Assembly: GCF_002220365.1 (NCBI RefSeq)
Contig: NZ_MTHB01000100.1
Location: 1 to 51,731, forward strand
Direction of reading: 5' to 3'
Source of the DNA: Caballeronia sordidicola
Lineage (GTDB): Bacteria > Pseudomonadota > Gammaproteobacteria > Burkholderiales > Burkholderiaceae
Length of the DNA: 51,731 bases
In this document: in pieces, positions 17,765-25,676 of the stretch
How positions within the stretch are numbered: position 1 is the stretch's first letter
How the letters are laid out: every line of letters starts with the position of its first letter
Program-made: the position numbers and the translations under genes
The notes under the pieces: generated by a model
Told to the model about the DNA's origin: nothing
The model's input: the letters and a program-made list of their open reading frames with translations, nothing else
The model's database searches: none

Positions 17765-18496
17765 TCAGCGAACCGCCGACAACTCCTTCTCCAGCCGATC
17801 TGCCGGCACTGCGCCGGGCAGGCGGCGCCCGTCGGCGAGGAAAACGGTCGGCGTACCGGTGACGTTCATCGACTGGCCGAGCTTCAGGTTCTTGTCGATA
17901 GCGGTTGTGTCGCAGCTAGCGGCGGCAGTGGGCGCCGTGTGGTCGAGCATCCAGCCTTCCCACGCGCCCGAACGGTCCTTCGAACACCAGATCGACTTCG
18001 ACTTGACCGACGAATCGGGCGACAAAACCGGATACAGGAAGGTGTAGACGGTGACGTTATCGACGGACTTGAGCGTGGTTTCCAACTGCTTGCAGTACGG
18101 GCAATTCGGATCGGAGAAGACAGCGATCTTGCGCGCGCCCGTGCCCTTCACCACTTTGACCGCGTTCTCGAATGGCAGCTTCGCGAAGTCGATCTTGTTC
18201 GTTTCCGCCAGACGCGCTTCGGTGAGATTCGTGCGCGTGCGGGTATCGACGAGATCACCCATCAGCAGATAGTTGCCGGTGGCATCCGTGTAGACGATCT
18301 GCGCGCCGAGATTGACTTCGTAAAGCCCCGGAACCGGTGACTTCTCCACGCTTTTGATGTCGGCGTCACCGATGCGCGATTGCAGCGTGGCCTTGATCTT
18401 GTCGGTGGTCTGATCGGCTTGTGCCGCAATGCCGATACCAAACACCGCGGCCAGCGTGGCAGCAGCGACCAGGGCGCGGCGAAGAGTGATTTTCAT
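17765..18496 (-). CDS. dsbC: Thiol:disulfide interchange protein DsbC
   Basis: A 243-residue periplasmic disulfide isomerase. An N-terminal signal peptide (basic start, hydrophobic core, AAQA cleavage area near residue 27) is followed by the dimerisation domain (about 28-85) and a thioredoxin fold. The active site is CPYC (Cys132, Cys135), where E. coli DsbC has CGYC. The cis-proline motif TGTPTVF is present. The ATG at 18496 begins the signal peptide, and the longer upstream frame is spurious. It lies 47 bases after the UbiH-family gene and is probably in the same operon. Confidence 0.9.
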   Translation of the reverse strand: MKITLRRALVAAATLAAVFGIGIAAQADQTTDKIKATLQSRIGDADIKSVEKSPVPGLYEVNLGAQIVYTDATGNYLLMGDLVDTRTRTNLTEARLAETNKIDFAKLPFENAVKVVKGTGARKIAVFSDPNCPYCKQLETTLKSVDNVTVYTFLYPVLSPDSSVKSKSIWCSKDRSGAWEGWMLDHTAPTAAASCDTTAIDKNLKLGQSMNVTGTPTVFLADGRRLPGAVPADRLEKELSAVR

Positions 18497-18543
18497 TCGA
18501 GTTTCCGTCAATCTTGAAGTAAGTGGGATGTTTTTAGCCAGTC

Positions 18544-19716
18544 CTAACCCAACGCCGCGGATACAAGCCAGCGCTTGATAAGCGGTTGTGCACCCACGAG
18601 CGCCATGCCTGTGTTGCGCAGCCCGCGAGCGAGCGTGCCGGGCATGGCGAAGAGTTTCTGCAGGCCGTCGCAGGCGAGCGTCAGTTTCTGGATGTCCTCG
18701 CGACGGGCGCGTTCGTATCGGCGCAGTAAAACGGGGTCGCCAGCCGTTCGGAACGCTTCCTTGTTGGCGAGGGTTTCGGCCAACGCGGCGACATCGCGCA
18801 AACCCAGGTTCATGCCCTGCCCAGCGAGCGGGTGAATCAGATGTGCGGCGTCGCCAACCAGCGCCACACGTGGGCCGATCAGCCGGTCCACGGTTTGCAG
18901 CGCGAGCGCAAAGCCCTGCGCCGGCGTCACGCATTCGAGTCCGCCAAGCATGTTCTGCGTGGCTTTTTCGACTTCCGCCGCGAGTTGGGCGGGATCGAGT
19001 TTCAGGAGGGTATCGGCGTGTTCGGTTTTAGCGGACCACACGAGCGAGACGTGGTCGCCGGGCAACGGCAGCAACGCGATGATCTCGCCATCGCGGAACC
19101 ATTGGTACGCCGTCTCGCCGTGCGGCTTTTCGCACTTGAAGTTCGCGACCACCCCCGTTTGCCGATAGTCCCGGCGCTGCATCTTCGCGCCCGTTTGCGC
19201 CCGCACCCAGGAATGCGCGCCGTCCGCGCCGACCACCAGGTCCGCTTCGAGCGAGTCGCCGTTTGCGAGGGTCAGATGTGCGGCGTCGTCTTGGATCGAC
19301 AGGCCTTGGGCGCGCGAATCGACCCACGTGAGGTTCGGCTGGAAACGCAGCGCGGCATCGAGCGATCGTTCGATCAACGACGATTCCACAATCCACGCCA
19401 ATTGCGGCACGGCAGCCTGGAACGCGGAGAAATGCAGCTCGGCAAAAGCGTCGCCGAAAACGCGCATGTCCAGCACCGGCCCGAGCTTGTCGCGCTCCAG
19501 CGCCTGCCAGACGCGTAGCCGTTCCAGCAGCGCCTGCGAGCTCGATGACAGCGCGTAGATGCGGGAATCGAAGCTGTCGGCGGCGGGCGCGGCTGCAGCA
19601 GGCGTTGCCAGCAACGCCGTGCGCAAGCCGGATTGGGTCAGCGCGAGCGCCGCCGTCTTGCCGACCAGGCCGCCGCCGACCACAACCGCATGGAAATTTC
19701 GTGAGTGGAAAGTCAT
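18544..19716 (-). CDS. UbiH/UbiF/VisC/COQ6-family FAD hydroxylase
   Basis: A 390-residue flavin monooxygenase of the ubiquinone hydroxylase family. Seen are the N-terminal Rossmann motif VVVGGGLVGKTAALAL, the mid-chain VVGADGAHSWVR and the C-terminal VALVGDAAHLIHPLAGQGMNLGLRD, which are the three FAD/NADPH motifs. It probably hydroxylates a ubiquinone precursor ring, but which ring position cannot be told from sequence alone. The ATG at 19716 is chosen because it directly precedes the FAD motif. A consensus TATAAT lies only six bases upstream. Confidence 0.87.
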   Translation of the reverse strand: MTFHSRNFHAVVVGGGLVGKTAALALTQSGLRTALLATPAAAAPAADSFDSRIYALSSSSQALLERLRVWQALERDKLGPVLDMRVFGDAFAELHFSAFQAAVPQLAWIVESSLIERSLDAALRFQPNLTWVDSRAQGLSIQDDAAHLTLANGDSLEADLVVGADGAHSWVRAQTGAKMQRRDYRQTGVVANFKCEKPHGETAYQWFRDGEIIALLPLPGDHVSLVWSAKTEHADTLLKLDPAQLAAEVEKATQNMLGGLECVTPAQGFALALQTVDRLIGPRVALVGDAAHLIHPLAGQGMNLGLRDVAALAETLANKEAFRTAGDPVLLRRYERARREDIQKLTLACDGLQKLFAMPGTLARGLRNTGMALVGAQPLIKRWLVSAALG

Positions 19717-19722
19717 ACAGCC

Positions 19723-19728
19723 ATTATA
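19723..19728 (-). promoter_or_regulatory. -10 element directly before the UbiH-family start
   Basis: The minus strand reads TATAAT six bases before the ATG at 19716. If used, transcription would begin at or next to the start codon and give a leaderless mRNA. The -35 region is poor, so this is tentative. Confidence 0.35.
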
Positions 19729-19968
19729 GCCGCCGGGGTATTTCGGGATTCGATGTGCAATGGGAGGTTTCAGCGGGTGCGACGCCCTGTAGCGGCATTT
19801 CCTGAGCGCGCAGCCCACCCGGCCGTGGCGCTACAATAGCGGTTTTTCCGGCCCGCACGACGTGGCCGCCCGCTATGCGCGTAGGTCCCGGGGGTTGTGC
19901 AACCCGCGACACGCGTAACCAGCGTTGACCCGCGCGGCGCACGCCGTTTCACCAGTTCGAAGGATTCC

Positions 19969-21063
19969 ATGAGCCTCCAATGCGGCATCGTCGGCTTGCC
20001 TAACGTCGGCAAGTCCACACTGTTCAATGCACTGACCAAGGCCGGCATTGCCGCCGAAAACTATCCGTTCTGCACGATCGAGCCGAACGTCGGCGTGGTC
20101 GAAGTGCCGGACCAGCGGATCGCGGCACTTTCCGACATCGTCAAACCCGAGCGCGTGGTTCCGGCCATTGTCGAATTCGTCGATATCGCGGGCCTCGTGG
20201 CCGGCGCGAGCAAAGGCGAAGGCCTGGGCAACAAGTTTCTCGCGAACATTCGCGAAACTGACGCCATCACGCACGTCGTGCGCTGCTTTGAAGACGAAAA
20301 CGTGATTCACGTCGCGAACAAGATCGACCCGCTCGCAGACATCGAAGTCATCAATACGGAACTGGCGCTGGCGGATCTGGCGACGGTTGAAAAGGCTCAT
20401 CACCGTTACGCCAAGTCGGCGCGCTCGGGCAACGACAAGGAAGCGGCGAAGCTCGTCCCCTTGCTGGAAAAGATCCAGGCGCAACTCGATCAGGCGAAGC
20501 CTGTGCGCGCGCTGGACCTGAGCGAAGACGAACTCGCGCTGATCAAGCCGCTGTGCCTGATCACGGCCAAGCCGACCATGTACGTGGCCAACGTGAAGGA
20601 CGATGGTTTCGAGAACAATGCGCACCTGGACGCGGTGCGAAAGCACGCGGAGGCCGAGGGCGCGCCGGTGGTGGCGGTATGCGCGGCGATCGAAGCGGAA
20701 ATCGCGGATCTCGACGATGCCGACAAGCAGGAGTTCCTGGCCGATATCGGCATGGAAGAGCCGGGCCTGGATCGTGTGATTCGCGCGGGTTACAAGCTGC
20801 TTGGATTGCAGACGTACTTCACGGCAGGCGTGAAAGAAGTGCGGGCGTGGACAATTCATATCGGCGACACCGCGCCTCAGGCCGCCGGCGCTATTCACAC
20901 GGACTTCGAGCGCGGGTTTATTCGCGCGCAGACCATCGCCTTCGATGACTTCGTCGCGTTCAAGGGCGAGCAAGGCGCGAAGGAAGCCGGGAAGATGCGG
21001 GCTGAAGGGAAGGAATATGTCGTGCACGACGGCGACGTGATGAATTTCTTGTTTAACGTCTGA
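19969..21063 (+). CDS. ychF: Redox-regulated ATPase YchF (OBG family)
   Basis: A 364-residue TRAFAC-class P-loop protein that prefers ATP and binds the ribosome. The P-loop GLPNVGKST is at residues 8-16. The switch region [23 protein letters not shown] and the C-terminal TGS-like domain ([28 protein letters not shown]) are present. The start at 19969 has AAGGA upstream and begins the conserved [10 protein letters not shown] terminator follows. Confidence 0.94.
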   Translation: MSLQCGIVGLPNVGKSTLFNALTKAGIAAENYPFCTIEPNVGVVEVPDQRIAALSDIVKPERVVPAIVEFVDIAGLVAGASKGEGLGNKFLANIRETDAITHVVRCFEDENVIHVANKIDPLADIEVINTELALADLATVEKAHHRYAKSARSGNDKEAAKLVPLLEKIQAQLDQAKPVRALDLSEDELALIKPLCLITAKPTMYVANVKDDGFENNAHLDAVRKHAEAEGAPVVAVCAAIEAEIADLDDADKQEFLADIGMEEPGLDRVIRAGYKLLGLQTYFTAGVKEVRAWTIHIGDTAPQAAGAIHTDFERGFIRAQTIAFDDFVAFKGEQGAKEAGKMRAEGKEYVVHDGDVMNFLFNV

Positions 21064-21093
21064 TGTAATAAATCGTCGTTCGATGTTGTGATT

Positions 21094-21131
21094 AAAAGCG
21101 GGGTCCTTGATAAAGGGGATTCCGCTTTTTT
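21094..21131 (+). terminator. Terminator after ychF
   Basis: AAAAGCGG (21094-21101) pairs with CCGCTTTT (21122-21129), with an inner CCTT/AAGG stem. A run of T follows on the plus strand. Confidence 0.8.
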
Positions 21132-21190
21132 ATTGCTTTGCGCCGGCCGCTCTGCTCGCCACCGCGCGCAACCCACCTTGGACGGTGTAC

Positions 21191-21560
21191 ATGAAGACAG
21201 GGCTGATTTACTCGTTGACCGAGCATTTCGAAGCGCACGCTCAGCAGACCAATAGCGGCGTCGAATTCTGGCTTGCCCGCGACCTTCAGCACCTGCTTGG
21301 GTATGCGAAGTGGGAAAATTTCGTCAAGGTTGTGAACAAAGCCCAGATCGCCTGCGAAACGTCGGGGCATGCGGCTGCAGGCCATTTCCTGATGCCAGGA
21401 AAATGGGCGACCTCGGCTCGGGCAGCCAGCGTGAAGTCGATGACATCATGCTCACTCGCTACGCCTGCTATCTGGCCGCGCAAAACGGCGATCCCAAGAA
21501 GCACGAAATTGCGTTTGCACAGACCTATTTCGCCGTCCAGACCCGACGCGCAGAGTTGGA
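21191..21560 (+). pseudogene. Frameshifted, truncated dinD-like (DNA-damage-inducible protein D) remnant
   Basis: Two adjoining frames together resemble the first half of DinD, a BRO-N-type protein. The first frame gives TNSGVEFWLARDLQHLLGY and CETSGHAAAGHF. The second picks up at about 21390 with KMGDLGSGSQREVDDIMLTR, then YACYLAAQNGDPKK and QTYFAVQTRRAEL. The break sits between HF and DARKMGDLG. DinD is about 270 residues; only about 120 are represented, and similarity stops at about 21560. A single sequencing error could explain the frameshift but not the missing C-terminal half. It lies directly after the ychF terminator. Confidence 0.8.
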
Positions 21561-21630
21561 CCATCAATGCGGCGATCCGGGACAACCCCGCGCCAAGCAT
21601 TCACGCTCCTCGTGTCCAAAACAAAAACAC

Positions 21631-21921
21631 ATGACGACACGTTTCTATCGCCGCACCGCTTCAATCCTCCTCGCCGCCGCCTTGGCGCTCAATGGCTCCG
21701 CCGCATTCGCCTACGCGTACTCCGCCCCAAACGAGTCGGACCTCGACAACCACCAGACCTATCGCAATCACGACGGCGACACCGTCCACTCCCCGGCGCA
21801 TTCGCGTTCGGGCGAAGCCCCCGACGGCGCTACCGCCCAATTGCGCGATGGCACATGGAGCTTCAGCCGGCATCGCAGCGGCACGTGTTCGCGCCACGGC
21901 GGCGTTGCAGCCTGGCGCTGA
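21631..21921 (+). CDS. Small exported DUF3761-family protein
   Basis: A 96-residue protein with a clear signal peptide (FYRRTASILLAAALALNG, cleavage likely after AFAYA near residue 29). The C-terminal block LRDGTWSFSRHRSGTCSRHG then GGVAAW matches the DUF3761 pattern, a short secreted domain of unknown role. The family usually has a second cysteine before DGT, and here that position seems to be leucine. It follows the dinD remnant with no clear promoter. Confidence 0.65.
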   Translation: MTTRFYRRTASILLAAALALNGSAAFAYAYSAPNESDLDNHQTYRNHDGDTVHSPAHSRSGEAPDGATAQLRDGTWSFSRHRSGTCSRHGGVAAWR

Positions 21922-22147
21922 GAACGCCGGGCTCAGGATCCGAAGCCGGCATCAAAGCAGATAAACGTCCGCCAGACAGCCATATTCATCGAAGTACAAT
22001 GTCGTCACTTCTCGCGCGCTGCGGGAAACGCATTGTCGCGTATTGAATCCGGTTGCTTCCCGGCAGAGGCTTAAAACCTTGAGCCCGCCCGGCTGAAGCC
22101 CGCCGTAAAACCGAAAACCGCAAACCTCAAGACAACCGAACCCGCAA

Positions 22148-23815
22148 ATGGCCCAATACGTCTTCACCATGAACCGCGTCGGCAAGATCGTGCCGCCCAA
22201 GCGCCAGATCCTGAAAGACATCTCGCTGTCGTTTTTCCCTGGCGCCAAGATCGGCCTGCTCGGCCTGAACGGTTCCGGCAAGTCAACCCTGATCCGCATC
22301 ATGGCGGGCGTCGACAAGGAAATCGAAGGCGAAGCCACGCCGATGCCGAACCTGAACATCGGCTACTTGCCGCAGGAACCGCAACTCGATCCGCAGCAAA
22401 CCGTGCGCGAAGCCGTTGAAGACGGCCTCGGCGATGTTTTCACCGCACAGAAAAAGCTCGACGCCATCTACGCGGCCTACGCGGAACCCGACGCCGACTT
22501 CGACGCCCTCGCCGCCGAGCAGGCCAAATACGAAGCCATTCTCGCAACCAGCGACGGCGGCACGCCCGAGCAACAACTCGAAGTCGCCGCTGACGCGCTG
22601 CGCCTGCCCGCGTGGGACGCGAAAATCGAGCATTTGTCGGGCGGCGAAAAGCGTCGCGTGGCGCTGTGCAAATTGCTGCTGCAAAAGCCCGACATGCTGC
22701 TGCTCGACGAACCAACCAACCACCTGGACGCCGAATCGGTGGACTGGCTCGAACAATTCCTGACGCGCTATCCGGGTACCGTCGTGGCGGTCACCCACGA
22801 TCGCTATTTCCTCGACAACGCCGCCGAGTGGATTCTCGAACTCGACCGCGGTCACGGCATTCCGTGGAAGGGCAACTACAGCAGCTGGCTCGATCAGAAG
22901 CAGGATCGGCTGAAGCAGGAAGAATCGACGGAATCGGCGCGGCAGAAGGCGCTGAAGAAGGAACTGGAATGGGTGCGCCAGAATCCGAAGGGCCGCCAGG
23001 CGAAATCGAAGGCGCGGATCGCGCGGTTCGAGGAACTCAACAGCCAGGAATACCAGAAGCGCAACGAAACGCAGGAAATCTTCATCCCTGTCGGCGACCG
23101 GCTGGGCAACGAAGTGATCGAGTTCAAGAACGTGAGCAAGGCATACGGCGACCGGTTGCTGATCGATAACCTCAACATGAAGATCCCGGCGGGCGCGATT
23201 GTCGGAATTATCGGGCCGAATGGCGCAGGGAAATCCACGTTGTTCCGCATGCTGACGGGTAAGGAGCAACCGGATTCGGGCGAAATCGTCACGGGGCCGA
23301 CGGTCAAGCTGGCTTACGTGGATCAAAGCCGCGACGCGCTCAACGCCGGCAAGACCGTGTTCGAAGAGATTTCGGGCGGCGCCGACGTGCTGACTGTCGG
23401 CAAGTACGAAACACCGTCGCGCGCGTATATCGGCCGCTTCAACTTCAAGGGCGGCGATCAGCAAAAGACCGTCGGCGCGCTGTCGGGCGGTGAACGCGGC
23501 CGACTGCATCTGGCGAAAACGCTGATTGAAGGCGGCAACGTACTGCTCCTGGACGAGCCGTCGAACGACCTGGACGTCGAAACGCTGCGCGCGCTGGAAG
23601 ACGCGTTGCTGGAATTCGCGGGATCGGTGATGGTGATCTCGCACGATCGCTGGTTCCTCGACCGTATCGCGACGCACATCATTGCGTTTGAAGGCGATTC
23701 GCAAGTGACGTTCTTCGACGGCAACTATCAAGAGTACGAAGCCGACAAGCGTAATCGTCTGGGCGAAGAAGCGGCGAAGCCAAAACGCCTGCGCTATAAG
23801 CCGATCGTCCGGTAA
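22148..23815 (+). CDS. ettA: ABC-F translation factor EttA
   Basis: A 555-residue protein with two ATP-binding cassettes and no membrane segments. Walker A motifs are GLNGSGKST and GPNGAGKST, signatures LSGGEKRR and LSGGERGR, Walker B/D-loops LLLDEPTNHLD and LLLDEPSNDLD. The linker (about residues 240-300, rich in K, R, E and Q) is the P-site tRNA interaction motif. EttA binds the ribosomal E site and gates early elongation by ATP/ADP ratio. Length matches E. coli EttA. The stop codon lies inside a 10-base tandem repeat. The 226 bases before it hold no evident gene. Confidence 0.93.
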   Translation: MAQYVFTMNRVGKIVPPKRQILKDISLSFFPGAKIGLLGLNGSGKSTLIRIMAGVDKEIEGEATPMPNLNIGYLPQEPQLDPQQTVREAVEDGLGDVFTAQKKLDAIYAAYAEPDADFDALAAEQAKYEAILATSDGGTPEQQLEVAADALRLPAWDAKIEHLSGGEKRRVALCKLLLQKPDMLLLDEPTNHLDAESVDWLEQFLTRYPGTVVAVTHDRYFLDNAAEWILELDRGHGIPWKGNYSSWLDQKQDRLKQEESTESARQKALKKELEWVRQNPKGRQAKSKARIARFEELNSQEYQKRNETQEIFIPVGDRLGNEVIEFKNVSKAYGDRLLIDNLNMKIPAGAIVGIIGPNGAGKSTLFRMLTGKEQPDSGEIVTGPTVKLAYVDQSRDALNAGKTVFEEISGGADVLTVGKYETPSRAYIGRFNFKGGDQQKTVGALSGGERGRLHLAKTLIEGGNVLLLDEPSNDLDVETLRALEDALLEFAGSVMVISHDRWFLDRIATHIIAFEGDSQVTFFDGNYQEYEADKRNRLGEEAAKPKRLRYKPIVR

Positions 23816-23840
23816 GCGACGGTAAGCACCGGTAAGCACG
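23811..23840 (+). repeat. Three tandem 10-bp units spanning the ettA stop
   Basis: GGTAAGCGAC, GGTAAGCACC and GGTAAGCACG lie head to tail. The first unit contains the ettA TAA (23813-23815). Confidence 0.8.
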
Positions 23841-23903
23841 GCCACGGCCGACAACAACGCACCGGATCGCCGCCCGCGCGCGGCTTGGATGGGGGACATC
23901 GGG

Positions 23904-25022
23904 ATGGCGGGTACAAAGGCGCGACGCGTGGCGCTGTGGGCGGGCGCGGTCATCGTGGTGTTGCTGTTGGCGCTAGTCGGCGGCGGATTTTTCGTCGCGC
24001 ATGAAATGAAGGCGCGCGTGCTCGAAGCACTCGAGCCGCTCGGCTCGGTGGAAGATATCGATGTGGGTTATGCGCGCATCACGCTGAGCCGCGTGCGTCT
24101 GCGGGGACCGCAAGGCTGGCCCACGGACGACACGATGCGAGCCGAGCGCGTGACCCTGAACGTCGATATGCGCGCCCTCCTGACCAACCGCGTGCATCTG
24201 CGACATGTGACGGTAGATGGTTTTTATCTTTCCGTTGCCCGTTTCGCCGATGGCCGCGTCGAACTGCTGCCCAATCTCCGGCAGTCGACGCGCGAGGCAC
24301 AGGCGGGTTCAAGCGAAGCCGCTGCCCACGCGCAGGAAGACCGGCTGATCGATCACGTCACGTTTGAACGCGGCACGATGGAATTCTTCGATGAATCCGT
24401 GCAGACGCCGCCCTACAAGATCCTCATTTCCGACGCGCGGGCCAACGTCGATAACCTGCATCTTCCTGCGCTCGTCGAACCAACCACGCTAGACATGACC
24501 GGGTCGATCAAAGGACCGTCGCATACGGGCACGGTCGCGTTCAACGGCTGGGTGAAAATTGCGAACAAGGATTCTCAGACGCACACGAGCCTGCACAACG
24601 TCGATATCGTCACGCTCGATCCCTATCTGCTGAGAAAAGCGGGCGCGAAGACAAGCGTTACGGGCGGCACGCTCGACCTCACGCTCGACGCCACGGTGCA
24701 TGACTCCCGTATCCATGCGCCGGGTTCGGTCGTGCTGAACCGGCTGCAGTTATCGGATAACGGCAATCCGCTCGACACCTTCCTCACCATCCCGACGAAG
24801 CTCGCGATCGCGGCGCTGAAAAACCACGATCAGATCAAGCTGAACTTCGAGCTGGACGGCGACCTGCGCGACCCGAAGTTCTCGCTCAACGAGAGCTTGA
24901 TAAACAAGCTCGCGGAGGGCTTCGCCAAGGTCGTCGGCGTGAACACCGAAGGCGTGGCCAAAAACGCCGGCGGTGTGGTCAAGAGCATCGGCGACACGCT
25001 GAAGCATCTGTTCGGAAAGTGA
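23904..25022 (+). CDS. DUF748 (AsmA-like) membrane-anchored protein
   Basis: A protein of about 372 residues with an N-terminal transmembrane anchor (WAGAVIVVLLLALVGGGFFV) and a large periplasmic part. ITLSRVRLRGPQGWP, the TLNVDMRALL-type strand and FDESVQTPPYKI are typical of DUF748/AsmA-like beta-rich proteins, which are thought to act in envelope or lipid homeostasis. A start at 23889 is possible; 23904 is preferred because GGGGGAC precedes it. It ends abutting the convergent HAD gene. Confidence 0.7.
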   Translation: MAGTKARRVALWAGAVIVVLLLALVGGGFFVAHEMKARVLEALEPLGSVEDIDVGYARITLSRVRLRGPQGWPTDDTMRAERVTLNVDMRALLTNRVHLRHVTVDGFYLSVARFADGRVELLPNLRQSTREAQAGSSEAAAHAQEDRLIDHVTFERGTMEFFDESVQTPPYKILISDARANVDNLHLPALVEPTTLDMTGSIKGPSHTGTVAFNGWVKIANKDSQTHTSLHNVDIVTLDPYLLRKAGAKTSVTGGTLDLTLDATVHDSRIHAPGSVVLNRLQLSDNGNPLDTFLTIPTKLAIAALKNHDQIKLNFELDGDLRDPKFSLNESLINKLAEGFAKVVGVNTEGVAKNAGGVVKSIGDTLKHLFGK

Positions 25023-25646
25023 TCACACGGGCAAGCCGAGCGCCCTCAAACGCGCTTCGGTCTGCTCGGCACTGGTGTGATGCACGGCGGTCCAGCCAAG
25101 CGCGGTGGCGGCCTGGATGTTCTTCGCGTTGTCATCGATAAAAGCGACTTCCTGCGGTTGAATGCCCGGAAGATGCTTTTCAATCTCAGCCCACATCAAC
25201 GCGAAAATCGCCGGATCGGGTTTTGCGACCAACACCCGCCCCGACACAACCACCTCGCGAAAGCGCTGCAGCACCGGGAACCGCTCCCACGCCCAGGGGA
25301 ACGTTTCAGCGGACCAGTTGGTGAGTCCGAACAGCGGCACATGCGCGGCTTCGAGCTTGTCGACCAGTGCAACGCCATCTTCCAGCACGCCCGCCACCAT
25401 TTCCTGCCAGCGCTCGTAAAACGCGCGGATCAGGGCTTCATGCTCGGGAAACCTGGCGATCAGTTCAGCGTTGCCGTCGGCGATCGTCTGCCCTGCGTCC
25501 TGCTGCAGCACCCAGTTCATATGCACGACGTTGTCCATGAACCAGCGCCGTTCGGTGGCATCGGGAATCAGCCGGCTGTACACGTACTCGGGATTCCAGT
25601 CGATCAACACGCCGCCGAAATCAAACACCACTGCCTTGATCGCCAT
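25023..25646 (-). CDS. HAD-family hydrolase (haloacid dehalogenase-like, IA)
   Basis: A 207-residue HAD protein. Motif I is VFDFGGVLIDWN, in which the second aspartate of the usual DxD is glycine, as in the YihX/epoxide-hydrolase N-domain branch. Motif II is GLTNWS, the lysine is in VAKPDPAIF and motif IV is FIDDNAKNI. It is probably a small-molecule phosphatase with unknown substrate. A start six codons upstream is possible. Its stop touches that of the DUF748 gene, with no terminator between them. Confidence 0.8.
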   Translation of the reverse strand: MAIKAVVFDFGGVLIDWNPEYVYSRLIPDATERRWFMDNVVHMNWVLQQDAGQTIADGNAELIARFPEHEALIRAFYERWQEMVAGVLEDGVALVDKLEAAHVPLFGLTNWSAETFPWAWERFPVLQRFREVVVSGRVLVAKPDPAIFALMWAEIEKHLPGIQPQEVAFIDDNAKNIQAATALGWTAVHHTSAEQTEARLRALGLPV

Positions 25647-25676
25647 GCCTTGCCTGATTGCCATGCGCCGCTCCGT

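Noticed and set aside
19873..21027. 384-codon minus-strand frame opposite ychF
   Set aside because: A mirror of the ychF reading frame in GC-rich DNA. It is arginine- and histidine-rich with no domain.
21107..21190. Upstream extension of the dinD-like frame
   Set aside because: It starts within the ychF terminator stem and has no similarity to DinD.
22283..23953. 556-codon minus-strand frame opposite ettA
   Set aside because: The same effect of high GC codon bias on the opposite strand. ettA motifs are complete on the plus strand.
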